Assembly (NCBI GenBank): GCA_021162935.1
Contig: JAGGXR010000010.1
Coordinates: 18,190 to 82,189, forward strand
Reading direction: 5' to 3'
Length of the DNA: 64,000 nt
Origin: Deltaproteobacteria bacterium
Lineage (GTDB): Bacteria > Myxococcota_A > Polyangia > HGW-17 > SLPX01
The notes beneath the pieces are model-generated. The model was not told the DNA's origin. It did no database searches and saw only the letters and a program-made list of their open reading frames with translations. Made by a program: the position numbers and the translations under genes. Numbering within the stretch: position 1 is the stretch's first letter; each line of letters starts with the position of its first letter. Positions 26,121-35,294 of the stretch are shown piece after piece.

Positions 26121-28331
26121 ATGCGAGACACGAGTTGCAGTTGGAAGAACGGATGTTCCAAGGCGAAGCGGACAGAGGCGACGAGAGGGACCACAAGCAT
26201 CTGGGGCCGATTGGCGGCCATGCGGGGGCGGCTGGTGCGGTCTATTGGAATGGGGCTCGTCGTCTTGGCGGCCTGTTCCTGGTCGGCTTCGGCGCGGGCG
26301 GTGAGCACCCAGGTGTGGGTGAACCAGACCTACGCTGATTTCAACCAGGGCGAGGGCCACGGTGTGCTGGTCGATTCGCGAGGACTGCTGCGGCCCGGCC
26401 TCGTGCTCAAGCGGCGAGCCGTCAAGGGCGTGTCCCTCGTGTTCGCCTTGCTCGAGCATGGTGGCAAGGTGTATGTGGGCACCGGGGACAAGGGTGAGGT
26501 GTGGGTCTTCGATGGTTTTCGAGCGAAGAAGCTGGTTTCTCTTCCCGGTGCCGTGCTCGTGACCAGTCTGGTGGCGGGACCGAAAACGACCATCTATGCG
26601 GGAACGATTCCGGAGGGAAAGATCTTCGCTGTCGACACGAGGACGGGCAAGGCCCGTCTGTTCGCCAAGCTCAAGGCCAAGCACATCTGGGCCATGGTGG
26701 CCGAACCGAAAACTGGCGCCATTTTTGCCGGGACTGGGCCCAAGGGCGAGCTGTACCGGGTTTCTGCGGCTGGCAAGGCGACCCTCTACTGGAAGGCGCC
26801 CGACAAGCATGTGTTGGCCCTGACCTATGGGCCGGGCGGCGCCCTCTATGCCGGCACTTCGCCCAAGGCTATCGTCTATCGCCTCGTGAGGAAGGGCGTG
26901 GCCAGGGCGGTTCACGACTTCGACGCCACCGAGGTGCGGGCGCTCGCGGGCAACCGTCGGGTGCTCTATGCGGCGGTCAACAAGATCAAGGGCCCAAGGA
27001 CTTGGTCGGTGAAGGTGCCGTCGCGTCACAAGAAAGCGGGGACGGCTGTCCACGGCGTCGTTCGTAAGCGTCCTCCCGAAATTCGTATTCCACGTCTGGG
27101 AGCAAAGAAGGGCATGGGCGGCGTGTTTCGTATCTGGGGAACCGGTGCCGCCGAACAGCTCTACGGTTTGAAGCAGAGCTACTTTACGAGCCTGGAACTG
27201 ACGGGCAACGACAACGTCTATGCCGCCGAGGGCATGCGAGGACAGGTGTTGCTGCTGGGGCGGGATCACAGCGTGGCCACCGTGGCAGACGTGAAGGAGC
27301 GGCAGGCCCTTTCGTTGCATCTGACCGGCAGGATCCGCTGCATTGGAACCGGCGATGCCGGCGCCCTGCACGTGATGGTCCCAAGGGGTGCGAGACGATA
27401 CCTGTCCAAGGCGTTTGACGCTGGTTCGGCGAGCCGTTGGGGGCGTCTCGATCTGGCCGCTTCGGGGAACTTGGCCATCGAGACGCGGACCGGCAACACG
27501 GCCAAACCAGACGCGGGATGGAGCCGTTGGCAGCCTCTCGCCCGACTGGCCATGCTCGCCGGCGGGCGTCGTGGCGGCTTGGTGGCGAGCCAGCCTGGTC
27601 GCTACCTACAGTATCGGATTACCCTGAGGAGTCCTCGCGCCCGGGTCACCGGGGTCCGCCTCTATTTTGTTCCCATCAATCGGCGCCCCAGGATTGCGAG
27701 TGTCACGATTGGCAACCAGGGCGCTCAGAAGACCAAGTCCAAGGTGCTCAAGGCGTCTTGGCTCACCAAGGTGACGAGCGCGGCTCCGAGCAGCTACAAG
27801 GTGTCCTGGAAAGTGGACAACCCCGATGGTGATGCGCTCGTTTATCGTCTGTACTATCGTGTCGTGGGCAGCGCCCTGTGGCGCAAGTTGGGTTGGTCGC
27901 AAACGCCTCTGACCGGCACGTCGGTCACCTGGAAGACGGTCAATTTGCCCGATGGCTGGTACTTGGTGCGGGTCGTGGCATCGGACGAACGGTCGAACGC
28001 CGCTGGTCGAGCCAAGTCGGATACCTGGATCAGTGAGCCGTTCCTGGTGGACAACGTCAAGCCGGCCGTTCGGGCGCTCGTGGTCCGCGTTCCGCGTGTG
28101 TTCGGCACGTCGGTCGATTCCTTTAGTCGCATCGTGGGGATCCAGTATTCGCTGGACGCTCAGAATTGGTTCCCAGTGGATCCGACCGACGGTGCCTTCG
28201 ACCAGAGGGCCGAGAACTTCTCGTTCAGACTTCCTTCCGGTATGAGGCGCGGCCCTGCCTTGCTCCTGATCCGGGTCTTCGATGCGGCTGGCAATTCCGT
28301 GGTGGTCAAGAAGGCGTTTCGAGTGCGTTGA
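26121..28331 (+). CDS. Exported beta-propeller and fibronectin-III-like protein
   Basis: About 736 residues. The signal peptide is MRGRLVRSIGMGLVVLAACS WSASARA, reached from ATG 26121 (33-residue leader, weak GAGG) or directly from ATG 26220. Residues ~90-350 form short WD/NHL-like propeller blades with repeated G-x-(I/V)-Y-A-G-T patterns (GKVYVGTGDKGEVWVF, TTIYAGTIPEGKIFAV, GAIFAGTGPKGELYRV, GALYAGTSPKAIVYRL). The C-terminal part has an Fn3-like module (SYKVSWKVDNPDGDALVYRL, LPDGWYLVRVVASDE). It lies 74 bases after the S55 peptidase gene and probably shares its transcript, which suggests a functional pair at the envelope. No enzymatic motif is seen. Confidence 0.85.
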   Translation: MRDTSCSWKNGCSKAKRTEATRGTTSIWGRLAAMRGRLVRSIGMGLVVLAACSWSASARAVSTQVWVNQTYADFNQGEGHGVLVDSRGLLRPGLVLKRRAVKGVSLVFALLEHGGKVYVGTGDKGEVWVFDGFRAKKLVSLPGAVLVTSLVAGPKTTIYAGTIPEGKIFAVDTRTGKARLFAKLKAKHIWAMVAEPKTGAIFAGTGPKGELYRVSAAGKATLYWKAPDKHVLALTYGPGGALYAGTSPKAIVYRLVRKGVARAVHDFDATEVRALAGNRRVLYAAVNKIKGPRTWSVKVPSRHKKAGTAVHGVVRKRPPEIRIPRLGAKKGMGGVFRIWGTGAAEQLYGLKQSYFTSLELTGNDNVYAAEGMRGQVLLLGRDHSVATVADVKERQALSLHLTGRIRCIGTGDAGALHVMVPRGARRYLSKAFDAGSASRWGRLDLAASGNLAIETRTGNTAKPDAGWSRWQPLARLAMLAGGRRGGLVASQPGRYLQYRITLRSPRARVTGVRLYFVPINRRPRIASVTIGNQGAQKTKSKVLKASWLTKVTSAAPSSYKVSWKVDNPDGDALVYRLYYRVVGSALWRKLGWSQTPLTGTSVTWKTVNLPDGWYLVRVVASDERSNAAGRAKSDTWISEPFLVDNVKPAVRALVVRVPRVFGTSVDSFSRIVGIQYSLDAQNWFPVDPTDGAFDQRAENFSFRLPSGMRRGPALLLIRVFDAAGNSVVVKKAFRVR

Positions 28332-28677
28332 TCAGGGTGTGCGTTCGGGAATGAGAATCAGACAAAAAAAAGACCAGAACTTCTCCGTCCGATGTCGTCA
28401 GGGGGGCAACGGCCATGGGAACGGGGGGAATTCCGGTCTGATTCAGATTTCTTCCGTCTAACTAATTATTCCTATAATGCATGACTCCTTACATGTCAAC
28501 CCTTAAAACGGAATTATGACTGTTTTTGTGATTTTTGTTGTTTTTTTGGTCCGCCCATGACACTGGCTGCCAAATGGTCTGCACAGGGCCCTTTCGCAGG
28601 TCATTCGTTCTGTACTCGACTGAAATAGCGTGTTTTTCGATCATGCCGAGTCCCAATGACCCGAAGGAGAGATGTCG
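28332..28677. other. Intergenic region before tgt with a long hairpin
   Basis: The AT-richer 346 bases hold a long-range inverted repeat: AGACCAGAA (28371-28379) and TTCCGGTCT (28431-28439), one G-U pair, with an A8 run just left (28363-28370). Read on the minus strand this is stem, then T8, like a terminator. A TATAAT at 28471-28476 without a good -35 could start tgt mRNA with a ~200-base leader. No preQ1 riboswitch pattern was recognised. Confidence 0.4.
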
Positions 28678-29772
28678 ATGAAGTTTTCCGTTGTGGCACG
28701 ATCGGGAACGAGCCGTGCCGGTGTCTTGGATCTCGCCCACGCCCGGGTCGAGACTCCTGTGTTCATGCCCGTTGGTACCTATGGGACGGTCAAGGGCCTG
28801 GATCCTTCGGCGATCGAGTCCCTCGGTTTTCGGCTGGTCCTCTCGAATTCGTATCACCTTCATCTGTCGCCAGGAGAAGATTTGGTGGCGGCCGCCGGGG
28901 GCCTGCAGCGGTTCATGGGATGGCCGGGTGCGGTGCTGACTGATTCGGGGGGCTACCAGCTTTTTAGCCTCAAGGACGTGGTGAAGGTAACTGACGAGGG
29001 GGTCGAGAGTCGTTCGCCCCTGGACGGGGCGCGTGAGTTCATCACCCCGGAACGCATGGTTCAGGTCCAGGTGCGCCTGGGGGTGGACATCGCCATGGTC
29101 CTGGACCATTGTCCACCTTCGGACGCGCCCAAGGACAAGGTGGCAGAGGCCATGGAGCGGACCACGAGGTGGGCGAAGCGCTGCCTCACCGTGGCGAGGC
29201 CCGACGAAACTGCTTTGTTCGGCATCGTCCAGGGCGGGGTGCACCTCGACCTGCGACGGGCGCACCTGGACGAGGTGGCGTCTCTGCCGTTCGATGGCTT
29301 GGCCCTGGGAGGCTTCAGTGTGGGCGAGCCGCCCGACGTGATGCACGAACTCGTCGACGACCTGGCACCCAGGTTGCCCGACGAGCGGCCGCGTTATCTG
29401 ATGGGCGTGGGCACGCCCATCGATCTCATTCGATCCGTTCAGGCGGGTATGGACATGTTTGATTGCGTCATGCCCACGAGGCACGCCAGAAACGGACAGC
29501 TCTTTACCTCGCGTGGCCGCATCAACGTGGCCAATGCCCGGTTCCGCACGGACATGGACCCGCCGGATCCGGCGTGCGGATGCCCCACCTGCCGCCGATT
29601 CTCCACGGCCTATCTGAGCCATCTCTATCGCCGCAAGGAGATCCTTTATTCCGTCCTGGCCACGACCCATAATCTGTGGTTTTACCGCCAACTCATGACG
29701 GATCTGCGCCAGGCGATCCTCGATGGCCATCTCGAAGAAACGGCTCACCGGCTCTCACAGCCCTGGTTGTAA
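28678..29772 (+). CDS. tgt: Queuine tRNA-ribosyltransferase
   Basis: tRNA-guanine transglycosylase: exchanges G34 of GUN anticodons for the queuosine precursor preQ1. Motifs: TPVFMPVGTYGTVKGLDPSA, LSNSYHLHLSPG, TDSGGYQ with a catalytic Asp, GIVQGG, GGFSVGE, MGVGTP, DMFDCVMPTRHARNG with the second catalytic Asp, and the zinc site CGCPTC plus downstream His (TTHNL). At 364 residues it is normal. AAGGAG is 9 bases before ATG 28678; ATG 28672 is too close. No other queuosine genes are seen. Confidence 0.97.
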   Translation: MKFSVVARSGTSRAGVLDLAHARVETPVFMPVGTYGTVKGLDPSAIESLGFRLVLSNSYHLHLSPGEDLVAAAGGLQRFMGWPGAVLTDSGGYQLFSLKDVVKVTDEGVESRSPLDGAREFITPERMVQVQVRLGVDIAMVLDHCPPSDAPKDKVAEAMERTTRWAKRCLTVARPDETALFGIVQGGVHLDLRRAHLDEVASLPFDGLALGGFSVGEPPDVMHELVDDLAPRLPDERPRYLMGVGTPIDLIRSVQAGMDMFDCVMPTRHARNGQLFTSRGRINVANARFRTDMDPPDPACGCPTCRRFSTAYLSHLYRRKEILYSVLATTHNLWFYRQLMTDLRQAILDGHLEETAHRLSQPWL

Positions 29773-29879
29773 TGCCTATGGGACATCTGCATCAATGCTC
29801 CAGATTTGTCGAGGCGCAGCCAAACGCGGCCGACAGCCGCATTCACACACAAGGCAGAAGGTCATCCGCGTGATGCGGG

Positions 29880-31052
29880 TCACCCGTCCAGGTGGATGCG
29901 GCTGATGATGGACAGGTCGGTGGTGCCCAGGCCGCGGGCCACGGCATTGAGCAGGTGGGTGACCTGATCGGGTTCGAGGCCCAGCAGAGGCAGGAGTGCG
30001 GCGTCCACGGTTGCAGGGTCGGTGCCGGCCACGAGGACCTTGGTTTCCTTCACATCCGAGAGGCGGCCGCCGGTGGGGCCATGGCGCATGAGCACCCGGG
30101 AGGCGTCGGCCACCACGAGAGTCGGTGGGAATGCGGCGATCAGGTCCACGATGGTGGTGCCGATGTCCTGGTGGAGTCGCCGCCTCGTGCCGCCGGCGAT
30201 GCCGATCCAGTTCTTCAGGGCTCCGGTCATCCGGCTCAGACTGTGGTGCTTGGGAACGGGCAGGTCAATGATTTTGTCCACCTTGTAGAGGAGCGACAAC
30301 ACCGGCCAGGACTGGAGTCGTCTGCCTGCCAGTCGAGCCGTGACGTAGTCGTTCGAGCCTGGAATCACCAGTCTTGCCCCGGCCTTGGTGCAGGCCTGTT
30401 CGATGCCCGAACGCCGAGCGGCGCGATGTGGGTCCGACACGCTGTGGTCGGAAACGATGACCTGCTTGGCTCCCGCCCGTTTGCAGCGCCGGATCAACAG
30501 TTCCACCAAGGCGGGATTCGTGGTGGCCGCGTAGTCGGGTTCTCGATCCCAGGCCATGTTGGGCTTGAGCAGAACCCGGTCTCCAGGTTTGATGAAATGG
30601 CCGAGTCCGCCCAATCGATTGAGGGCCGCATCGAGTCGCTTTGCCAGGTCGGATCCGGTGACCATGACCCCTGTGGGCGAGCCCTTGGGCGAGACGACGC
30701 GAAAGGATCGGGCCGGCTGGAGATTTTGTCCCTTGGTGAGTCGTTGGCCGCGGCCGCGGTGGAGGACCAGGCTGCCCGCAGCGAGAAGGCCGCCTACGGC
30801 CACACCGCCGACGGCTCTCGTGAGAAACTCACGGCGGCTCGCCAGGGCGGAATCTTGGTAGGGGTCGGCTCTTTCCGATGCGTCGTTCGCATGCTCCGGG
30901 CGGCCAGCCTGTTTCGACGGGGACAGGTGGGCGTTTTCTTTGTCCGACGACGGGTGAGCGTCTCCCTGCCGCAACGATGGACGGTCATCTCGTTTCGAGT
31001 CCGTGTCCCGTCGTTCGTCGTCGATGCTGGTCACCAGGTCCCTCCGATCCAT
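29880..31052 (-). CDS. DUF362-domain protein with Tat signal
   Basis: A 390-residue protein whose core matches the DUF362 family: GDRVLLKPNMAWDREPDYAA, TTNPALVELLIRRCKRAGAK, VIVSDHSVSD, the PKHHSLSRMTGALKNWIGIA block and a C-terminal ...DVKETKVLVAGTDPATVDAA. A twin-arginine signal (SRREFLTRAVGGVAVGG) begins near residue 73 after a Lys/Asp/Ser-rich leader of ~70 residues; a start nearer the Tat motif is possible but no good ATG is seen there. DUF362 proteins are of uncertain function, often beside Fe-S redox systems. It is convergent with tgt. Confidence 0.87.
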   Translation of the reverse strand: MDRRDLVTSIDDERRDTDSKRDDRPSLRQGDAHPSSDKENAHLSPSKQAGRPEHANDASERADPYQDSALASRREFLTRAVGGVAVGGLLAAGSLVLHRGRGQRLTKGQNLQPARSFRVVSPKGSPTGVMVTGSDLAKRLDAALNRLGGLGHFIKPGDRVLLKPNMAWDREPDYAATTNPALVELLIRRCKRAGAKQVIVSDHSVSDPHRAARRSGIEQACTKAGARLVIPGSNDYVTARLAGRRLQSWPVLSLLYKVDKIIDLPVPKHHSLSRMTGALKNWIGIAGGTRRRLHQDIGTTIVDLIAAFPPTLVVADASRVLMRHGPTGGRLSDVKETKVLVAGTDPATVDAALLPLLGLEPDQVTHLLNAVARGLGTTDLSIISRIHLDG

Positions 31053-31355
31053 GTCTTTTCAGCCCTTGCCTTCCGGTCGCTTCATCAAACAACGATAGCA
31101 TAGAACGAAGGATGCAGTGCGTCCATCTTCCGTGCAGACCAAAAGAGCCGCTGGTGATTTGGGATGGTTCGATCGCTCCGCCGGCGAGGTCTCACGCTGC
31201 GCGTCGGTCCGTTGGTTCCGATCTGCTTCGTCTCCGTTTTTTCTGCACGAGGATGCCGGTCGCCAGGAGGGCAGGCTCGTGTCCGTTGCCCGCGTGTCGT
31301 AGAATTCGTAGATGGCCCCGCCGTTTCGATCGATGACCAGGGCGTCGATCGGTTT
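31053..31355 (-). other. 303-base gap between sigma factor and DUF362 gene
   Basis: A 92-codon frame (31085..31363) overlaps the sigma stop but is an Arg/Thr/Ser/Pro-rich sequence with no domain or signal peptide. No terminator was found. I see no convincing gene here. Confidence 0.4.
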
Positions 31356-31940
31356 TCAGGCATCTTCTTCGACAAGGCGCTCCTTTGTCGCTTGCGCAGC
31401 TACCTCGTCGATGCGTAGTTCCGTCGCAAGTCTCTTACGGGCCCGGTCGAGGATGCGCTCGATGGCCTTGGTCGATACCTTCATGGCCGCCGCGATTTCC
31501 GCATAGGACATCTGCTCGAAGTACTTGCCGATCACGGCCATTTGCTGTCGAGGTGGCAAGCGGCAGAGCGCATGGCGCACCTGCGCCGCGTCCTCGTGGG
31601 CGGAGGCGGCCTGTGAAGGGGTCGCCCGGACATCTGCGGTGTCTGGCGACGACCCTTCGGTCTGCAACCGCTGTCTGCGACGCCCCACGTCCATGGCGAG
31701 CCGCGACGCGATTCGGAAAAGATAGCTGCGCAAGGATGCCGTCGGGCGGTACCGAGGCGCGGCCTTGAGCAGTCGAAGGAAGGTTTCTTGGGCAACGTCT
31801 TCCGCTTCGGATGCATCGGAGAGGAATTGGTAGGCAACCCCCCAAACGAAGCGCTGGTGCCGACGAACGAGTTCTCCCAGAGCAGCCATGTCCTGCCTGG
31901 CCAATGCCTGCATGAGGTGTTCATCTGATCGCGTGATCAC
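31356..31940 (-). CDS. ECF-family RNA polymerase sigma factor
   Basis: A 194-residue group 4 sigma factor. Region 2: GELVRRHQRFVWGVAYQFLS followed by DASEAEDVAQETFLRLLKAA and RSYLFRIASRLAMDVGRRR. Region 4: CRLPPRQQMAVIGKYFEQMS with the helix-turn-helix SYAEIAAAMKVSTKAIERIL. GTG 31940 (VITRSDEHLMQAL) follows AAGAGG 9 bases upstream; a longer TTG-started frame to 32120 would run into the permease gene. It is last in the minus-strand run that begins with a zinc-finger anti-sigma factor at 39095, so they likely form one regulatory pair although separated by the pump genes. Confidence 0.92.
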   Translation of the reverse strand: MITRSDEHLMQALARQDMAALGELVRRHQRFVWGVAYQFLSDASEAEDVAQETFLRLLKAAPRYRPTASLRSYLFRIASRLAMDVGRRRQRLQTEGSSPDTADVRATPSQAASAHEDAAQVRHALCRLPPRQQMAVIGKYFEQMSYAEIAAAMKVSTKAIERILDRARKRLATELRIDEVAAQATKERLVEEDA

Positions 31941-32055
31941 TGAGTGCCTCTTTTCGAGACGGTCATCAACGTTCTCGGCGCGTTTTCCGGGTCTCTCCTG
32001 TCCTGCACGGCACGATGGCATCATGCAGGCCATGGTCAGCAGGCGCATGGGCGGT

Positions 32056-33273
32056 TCACTCCGTGCGCAGGGCTTCGATGGGTTCCAACCGGGCGGCCCG
32101 CATGGCCGGATAGATTCCAAATATTATACCTAGGGTTATGGAGAACGCCAGGGCGACCGCTGCGGAGGGCCAGGACAGGACGGTTTTCCAGTAGCCGAGC
32201 CATGACACCAGCCATGCGATTCCAGCCCCCAGGGTGACCCCCAGGAGACCTCCTCCAGATGCCAGCATGGCAGCTTCCATCAAGAATTGATTGCGGATGT
32301 CCCGCCGTAATGCGCCTATCGCTCGGCGCAGTCCGATTTCTGCCGTGCGTTCCCGAACCGAGATCAACATGACGGCCAAGATGCCGACGCCTCCCACCAG
32401 CAGGGAGATGCCCGCTGCTCCGCCGATGAGCCAGATCATATTTTGAGTCGTGGCGCGTTCGGCATCGATGAGCGTCGACTGGTTTTGGATCGTGAAGTCG
32501 TCGGGCTTGCGGCGCAGCCGATGCCTTCTGCGTAGGATCCGTCGGATTTCCCGTTCTGCATCGGACAGCGCATTGGCACTCGTGGCCTGCACGTACACCG
32601 TGTCCACGGAGGTCACGTGAAACAGTCGATTCATGGCCGTGGACACCGGGACGACGATCAAATCGTCTTGGTCGGCTCCGTTTGCATCAGTGCCCTTGGG
32701 AGCTGTGACTCCGATGACCTCGAATGGAACTCGGCCGATCCGGATGCGTTCGCCCACAGGGTCGTCGTCACCGAAAAGGTTTCGAGCCGCTGTCGGAGCC
32801 AGGAGAGCCACCCTGCGGCTCCCTCGGCTTTCTTGATCGTCGAACATGCGTCCAGATGCCACTTGGATGTTGCGAATTTGAAAGGCCTGCCTGGACATGC
32901 CCACCACGTTCGTGGTGGCGTCTTGCGAACCGGACCGAACCGCCCGTTTCTTGTTGCAGGCCGAGGCTGCAAGGCGAACGTGGGGACAGTTGGCCTGAAT
33001 TGCCTTGGCATCGGCAGGAATCAGCGTGGTGGCCGTGCCGATCTGGCGTCGACGACCTGCGATGATTCGGGTTTGGCCTGCGTTCACGATGATCAGATTG
33101 GTCCCCATATTCCGAATGCGGTTCAAAATCTCTTTTTGGGCACCTCGTCCCCCAGCCACCATGAGCACCACGGCGCCCACGCCCACCACGAGACCGAGAA
33201 TACTGAGTAGAGTTCGCGCCTTATGCGCGACCAGGATTTCCAACGAGACGGCAAGACTTTGTGTGACCTTCAC
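32056..33273 (-). CDS. MacB-like ABC transporter permease (second copy)
   Basis: FtsX/MacB-type permease of 405 residues: N-terminal helix (ARTLLSILGLVVGVGAVVLM), a large periplasmic core domain, then three C-terminal helices with the coupling motif RERTAEIGLRRAIGALRRDI and terminal AMRAARLEPIEALRTE. It pairs with the other permease (33291..34499), 17 bases upstream in the operon. Two different permeases with one separate ATPase suggest a heterodimer; in E. coli MacB these are one fused homodimeric chain. A 115-base gap separates its stop from the sigma-factor start. Confidence 0.9.
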   Translation of the reverse strand: MKVTQSLAVSLEILVAHKARTLLSILGLVVGVGAVVLMVAGGRGAQKEILNRIRNMGTNLIIVNAGQTRIIAGRRRQIGTATTLIPADAKAIQANCPHVRLAASACNKKRAVRSGSQDATTNVVGMSRQAFQIRNIQVASGRMFDDQESRGSRRVALLAPTAARNLFGDDDPVGERIRIGRVPFEVIGVTAPKGTDANGADQDDLIVVPVSTAMNRLFHVTSVDTVYVQATSANALSDAEREIRRILRRRHRLRRKPDDFTIQNQSTLIDAERATTQNMIWLIGGAAGISLLVGGVGILAVMLISVRERTAEIGLRRAIGALRRDIRNQFLMEAAMLASGGGLLGVTLGAGIAWLVSWLGYWKTVLSWPSAAVALAFSITLGIIFGIYPAMRAARLEPIEALRTE

Positions 33274-33290
33274 GACGACTCCTCATGTGA

Positions 33291-34499
33291 TCATCGAAGC
33301 GCATCGACCGGCGAGGATGCGGCGGCCTTCCGTGCAGGTTGCACCCCGAAGATTGTGCCTACCAAGAGGGCAAAGGCCACGGAGATCCCCACCGACTCCC
33401 AGGACAGAACGGCAGGCATGCGCGTGTACTGCCCCAACAGCAGCGTGATGCCCGCGCCGAGAAGGCCGCCGATGAGCATTCCGATCAGTGTCACCGACAG
33501 AGCTTCGATCAGGAACTGCATCCCGATTTGTCGCTTGGTCGCGCCCACGGCGCGACGGAGACCGATTTCTTTTTGCCGCTCGCCCACTGAGATGAGCATG
33601 ATGTTCATGAGCACCACACCGCCCACGAGCATGCTCAGCACAGCCAGGGACAACAGCAAGATGGACAGGGTGCGCGCCGTCCGCCGTGCCATTTTTTGAA
33701 TACGGTCCGAAGAGAGCACCCGAAAGTCGTCCTCTTTTGGTGGCGTGATATGATGCCGACGATGCAAGAGGGCTTCGACGGCCCGTACCGTCTTTCCCAA
33801 GTTCGTTCTGGATTTGGCGATGATCCGGATGGCACCCAAATAGTCCACGTTGAGCAGGCGGCGCATGGCCGTGGTGATAGGGACGAGGATCCGGGCGTCG
33901 AAGTCGCCCCCTAGGGGCGTCCGTCCTCGCTTGGTGAGAAGGCCTTTGATTCGGAGTCGGACCTTGTTGACGTAGATGGTCTGACCGACGGGGTCCTGGT
34001 CCCCAAACAGTTGCTGGCGAACGGTTTCACCGATGACGCATACCCGAGCGAGGGTGGCCACATCTTCGTCGGAGAACTCTTCGCCTGAGGAGACGTACCA
34101 GTGATACGAATCATGAAAGGCGGGTTCGACGCCCCAGACCATAGCCTGGTATTCATGTCCGGCGGCCCGAAGGCCCATGCGAAGTTTCCGTGCAATTGAG
34201 GTGACGATTTTCAGGTTGGGAATGCCCTGCCGAATGGCGTTGGCGTCTTCGAGGGTGAGGGTTGTGATGTTCATATTCGGAGGACCGAGCTGTTTGCCTC
34301 CCCCGGTGAGCACCATGATGGCATGTGGGCCGAAGGTTTCCACCTTCTTCATGATCTTTCGTTCCGTTCCCTTGCCGATGGACATCACCAAGACGAGTGC
34401 CGCGATTCCGACGATGGTGCCGGCCATCATGAAGAAGGTGCGGACCTTGTTGCCTCCCAAGGACCGCATGCTTTCGCGAAACAGGTTCGAGAGCGTCAT
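33291..34499 (-). CDS. MacB-like ABC transporter permease (first copy)
   Basis: A 402-residue FtsX/MacB permease: N-terminal VRTFFMMAGTIVGIAALVLV, a periplasmic domain, three C-terminal helices, coupling motif GERQKEIGLRRAVGATKRQI, and terminal ARKAAASSPVDALR. Its ATG overlaps the ATPase stop (ATGA at 34496-34499), so ATPase and permease are translationally coupled. Part of the envelope efflux operon with TolC and MacA-like genes; it would couple ATP hydrolysis to extrusion of periplasmic substrates such as peptides, lipids or siderophore-like molecules. Substrate unknown. Confidence 0.9.
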   Translation of the reverse strand: MTLSNLFRESMRSLGGNKVRTFFMMAGTIVGIAALVLVMSIGKGTERKIMKKVETFGPHAIMVLTGGGKQLGPPNMNITTLTLEDANAIRQGIPNLKIVTSIARKLRMGLRAAGHEYQAMVWGVEPAFHDSYHWYVSSGEEFSDEDVATLARVCVIGETVRQQLFGDQDPVGQTIYVNKVRLRIKGLLTKRGRTPLGGDFDARILVPITTAMRRLLNVDYLGAIRIIAKSRTNLGKTVRAVEALLHRRHHITPPKEDDFRVLSSDRIQKMARRTARTLSILLLSLAVLSMLVGGVVLMNIMLISVGERQKEIGLRRAVGATKRQIGMQFLIEALSVTLIGMLIGGLLGAGITLLLGQYTRMPAVLSWESVGISVAFALLVGTIFGVQPARKAAASSPVDALR

Positions 34500-35257
34500 T
34501 GTGTAGTCTCCTCGTCGCCGAGTTCCGCGAGTTCTGTGTCCGGATTACGGGGGGTCGCCACGGATCGATCTTCCGCTAATTTGCCATCCCTCATGACGAG
34601 GATGCGTTGGGCGTGTTCGGCCACCGCCTCGTCGTGCGTCACCATGACGACGGTGTGGCCCTTGGCATGGAGTTTTCGGAAAATTCTTAGCACGCCGAGT
34701 CCGCTCCTTCTGTCCAGGGCGCCGGTGGGTTCGTCCGCCAGGAGCACTTCAGGGTTGTTGATGAGCGCCCGGGCGATGGCCACCCGCTGCTGCTGCCCAC
34801 CTGACAGTTCGTTCGGCCGATAGCGGATGCGATCCCCCAGACCGACGGCGGACAAAGCCGCTTCGCCCCGTTCATTGGCGTCATCCGGGTAGTCCTCTGT
34901 GTAGAGGAGGGGCAGGAGCACGTTTCGCAGAGCCGTGGCCCGTTCCAACAGGTAGAACTGCTGGAACACGAATCCGAGTTTTCGATTCCGAAGGTGGGAA
35001 ACGTCGTCATCGTCGAGTGTGTCCACGCTGACCCCGTCGAGGCGATACTGTCCGCCTGTGGGTTTGTCCAGGCACCCGAGTATATTCATCAGGGTGGACT
35101 TCCCCGTCCCCGAGGTGCCCATGATTGCCACGTATTCGCCTCGTGCCACCTGGAAGCTGATGTCGTGGAGGACCTGGGTGGCTGTGGCGCCAGCGCCGTA
35201 GGTTTTTTCCAGACCGTCGGCCTCCATGATCATTCGTTTTTCCGTTTCTTGATCCAT
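34496..35257 (-). CDS. MacB/LolD-type ABC transporter ATPase
   Basis: ATP-binding subunit of 253 residues. Walker A GTSGTGKST, Q loop FVFQQFYLLERATALRNV, signature LSGGQQQR, Walker B VLLADEPTG and H-loop VMVTHD are all intact. It carries the family features LDKPTGGQYRLDGVSVDTLD and a C-terminal acidic tail. The start ATG 35257 could be moved to the internal MIMEADGLEK, with little effect. It energises the two downstream permeases. Confidence 0.95.
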   Translation of the reverse strand: MDQETEKRMIMEADGLEKTYGAGATATQVLHDISFQVARGEYVAIMGTSGTGKSTLMNILGCLDKPTGGQYRLDGVSVDTLDDDDVSHLRNRKLGFVFQQFYLLERATALRNVLLPLLYTEDYPDDANERGEAALSAVGLGDRIRYRPNELSGGQQQRVAIARALINNPEVLLADEPTGALDRRSGLGVLRIFRKLHAKGHTVVMVTHDEAVAEHAQRILVMRDGKLAEDRSVATPRNPDTELAELGDEETTQ

Positions 35258-35294
35258 GATTTACCTCGATGCGCCTGTGTGTGCATGATTCATT

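Noticed and set aside
24034..26196. 720-codon minus-strand frame opposite the S55 gene
   Set aside because: Compositional antisense shadow; no domain and it conflicts with the well-supported plus-strand gene.
28440..28677. preQ1 riboswitch before tgt
   Set aside because: No conserved preQ1 aptamer pattern seen; the leader is AT-rich without the expected loops.
31085..31363. 92-codon minus-strand frame overlapping the sigma factor end
   Set aside because: Arg/Thr/Ser-rich composition, no domain or signal; likely not translated.
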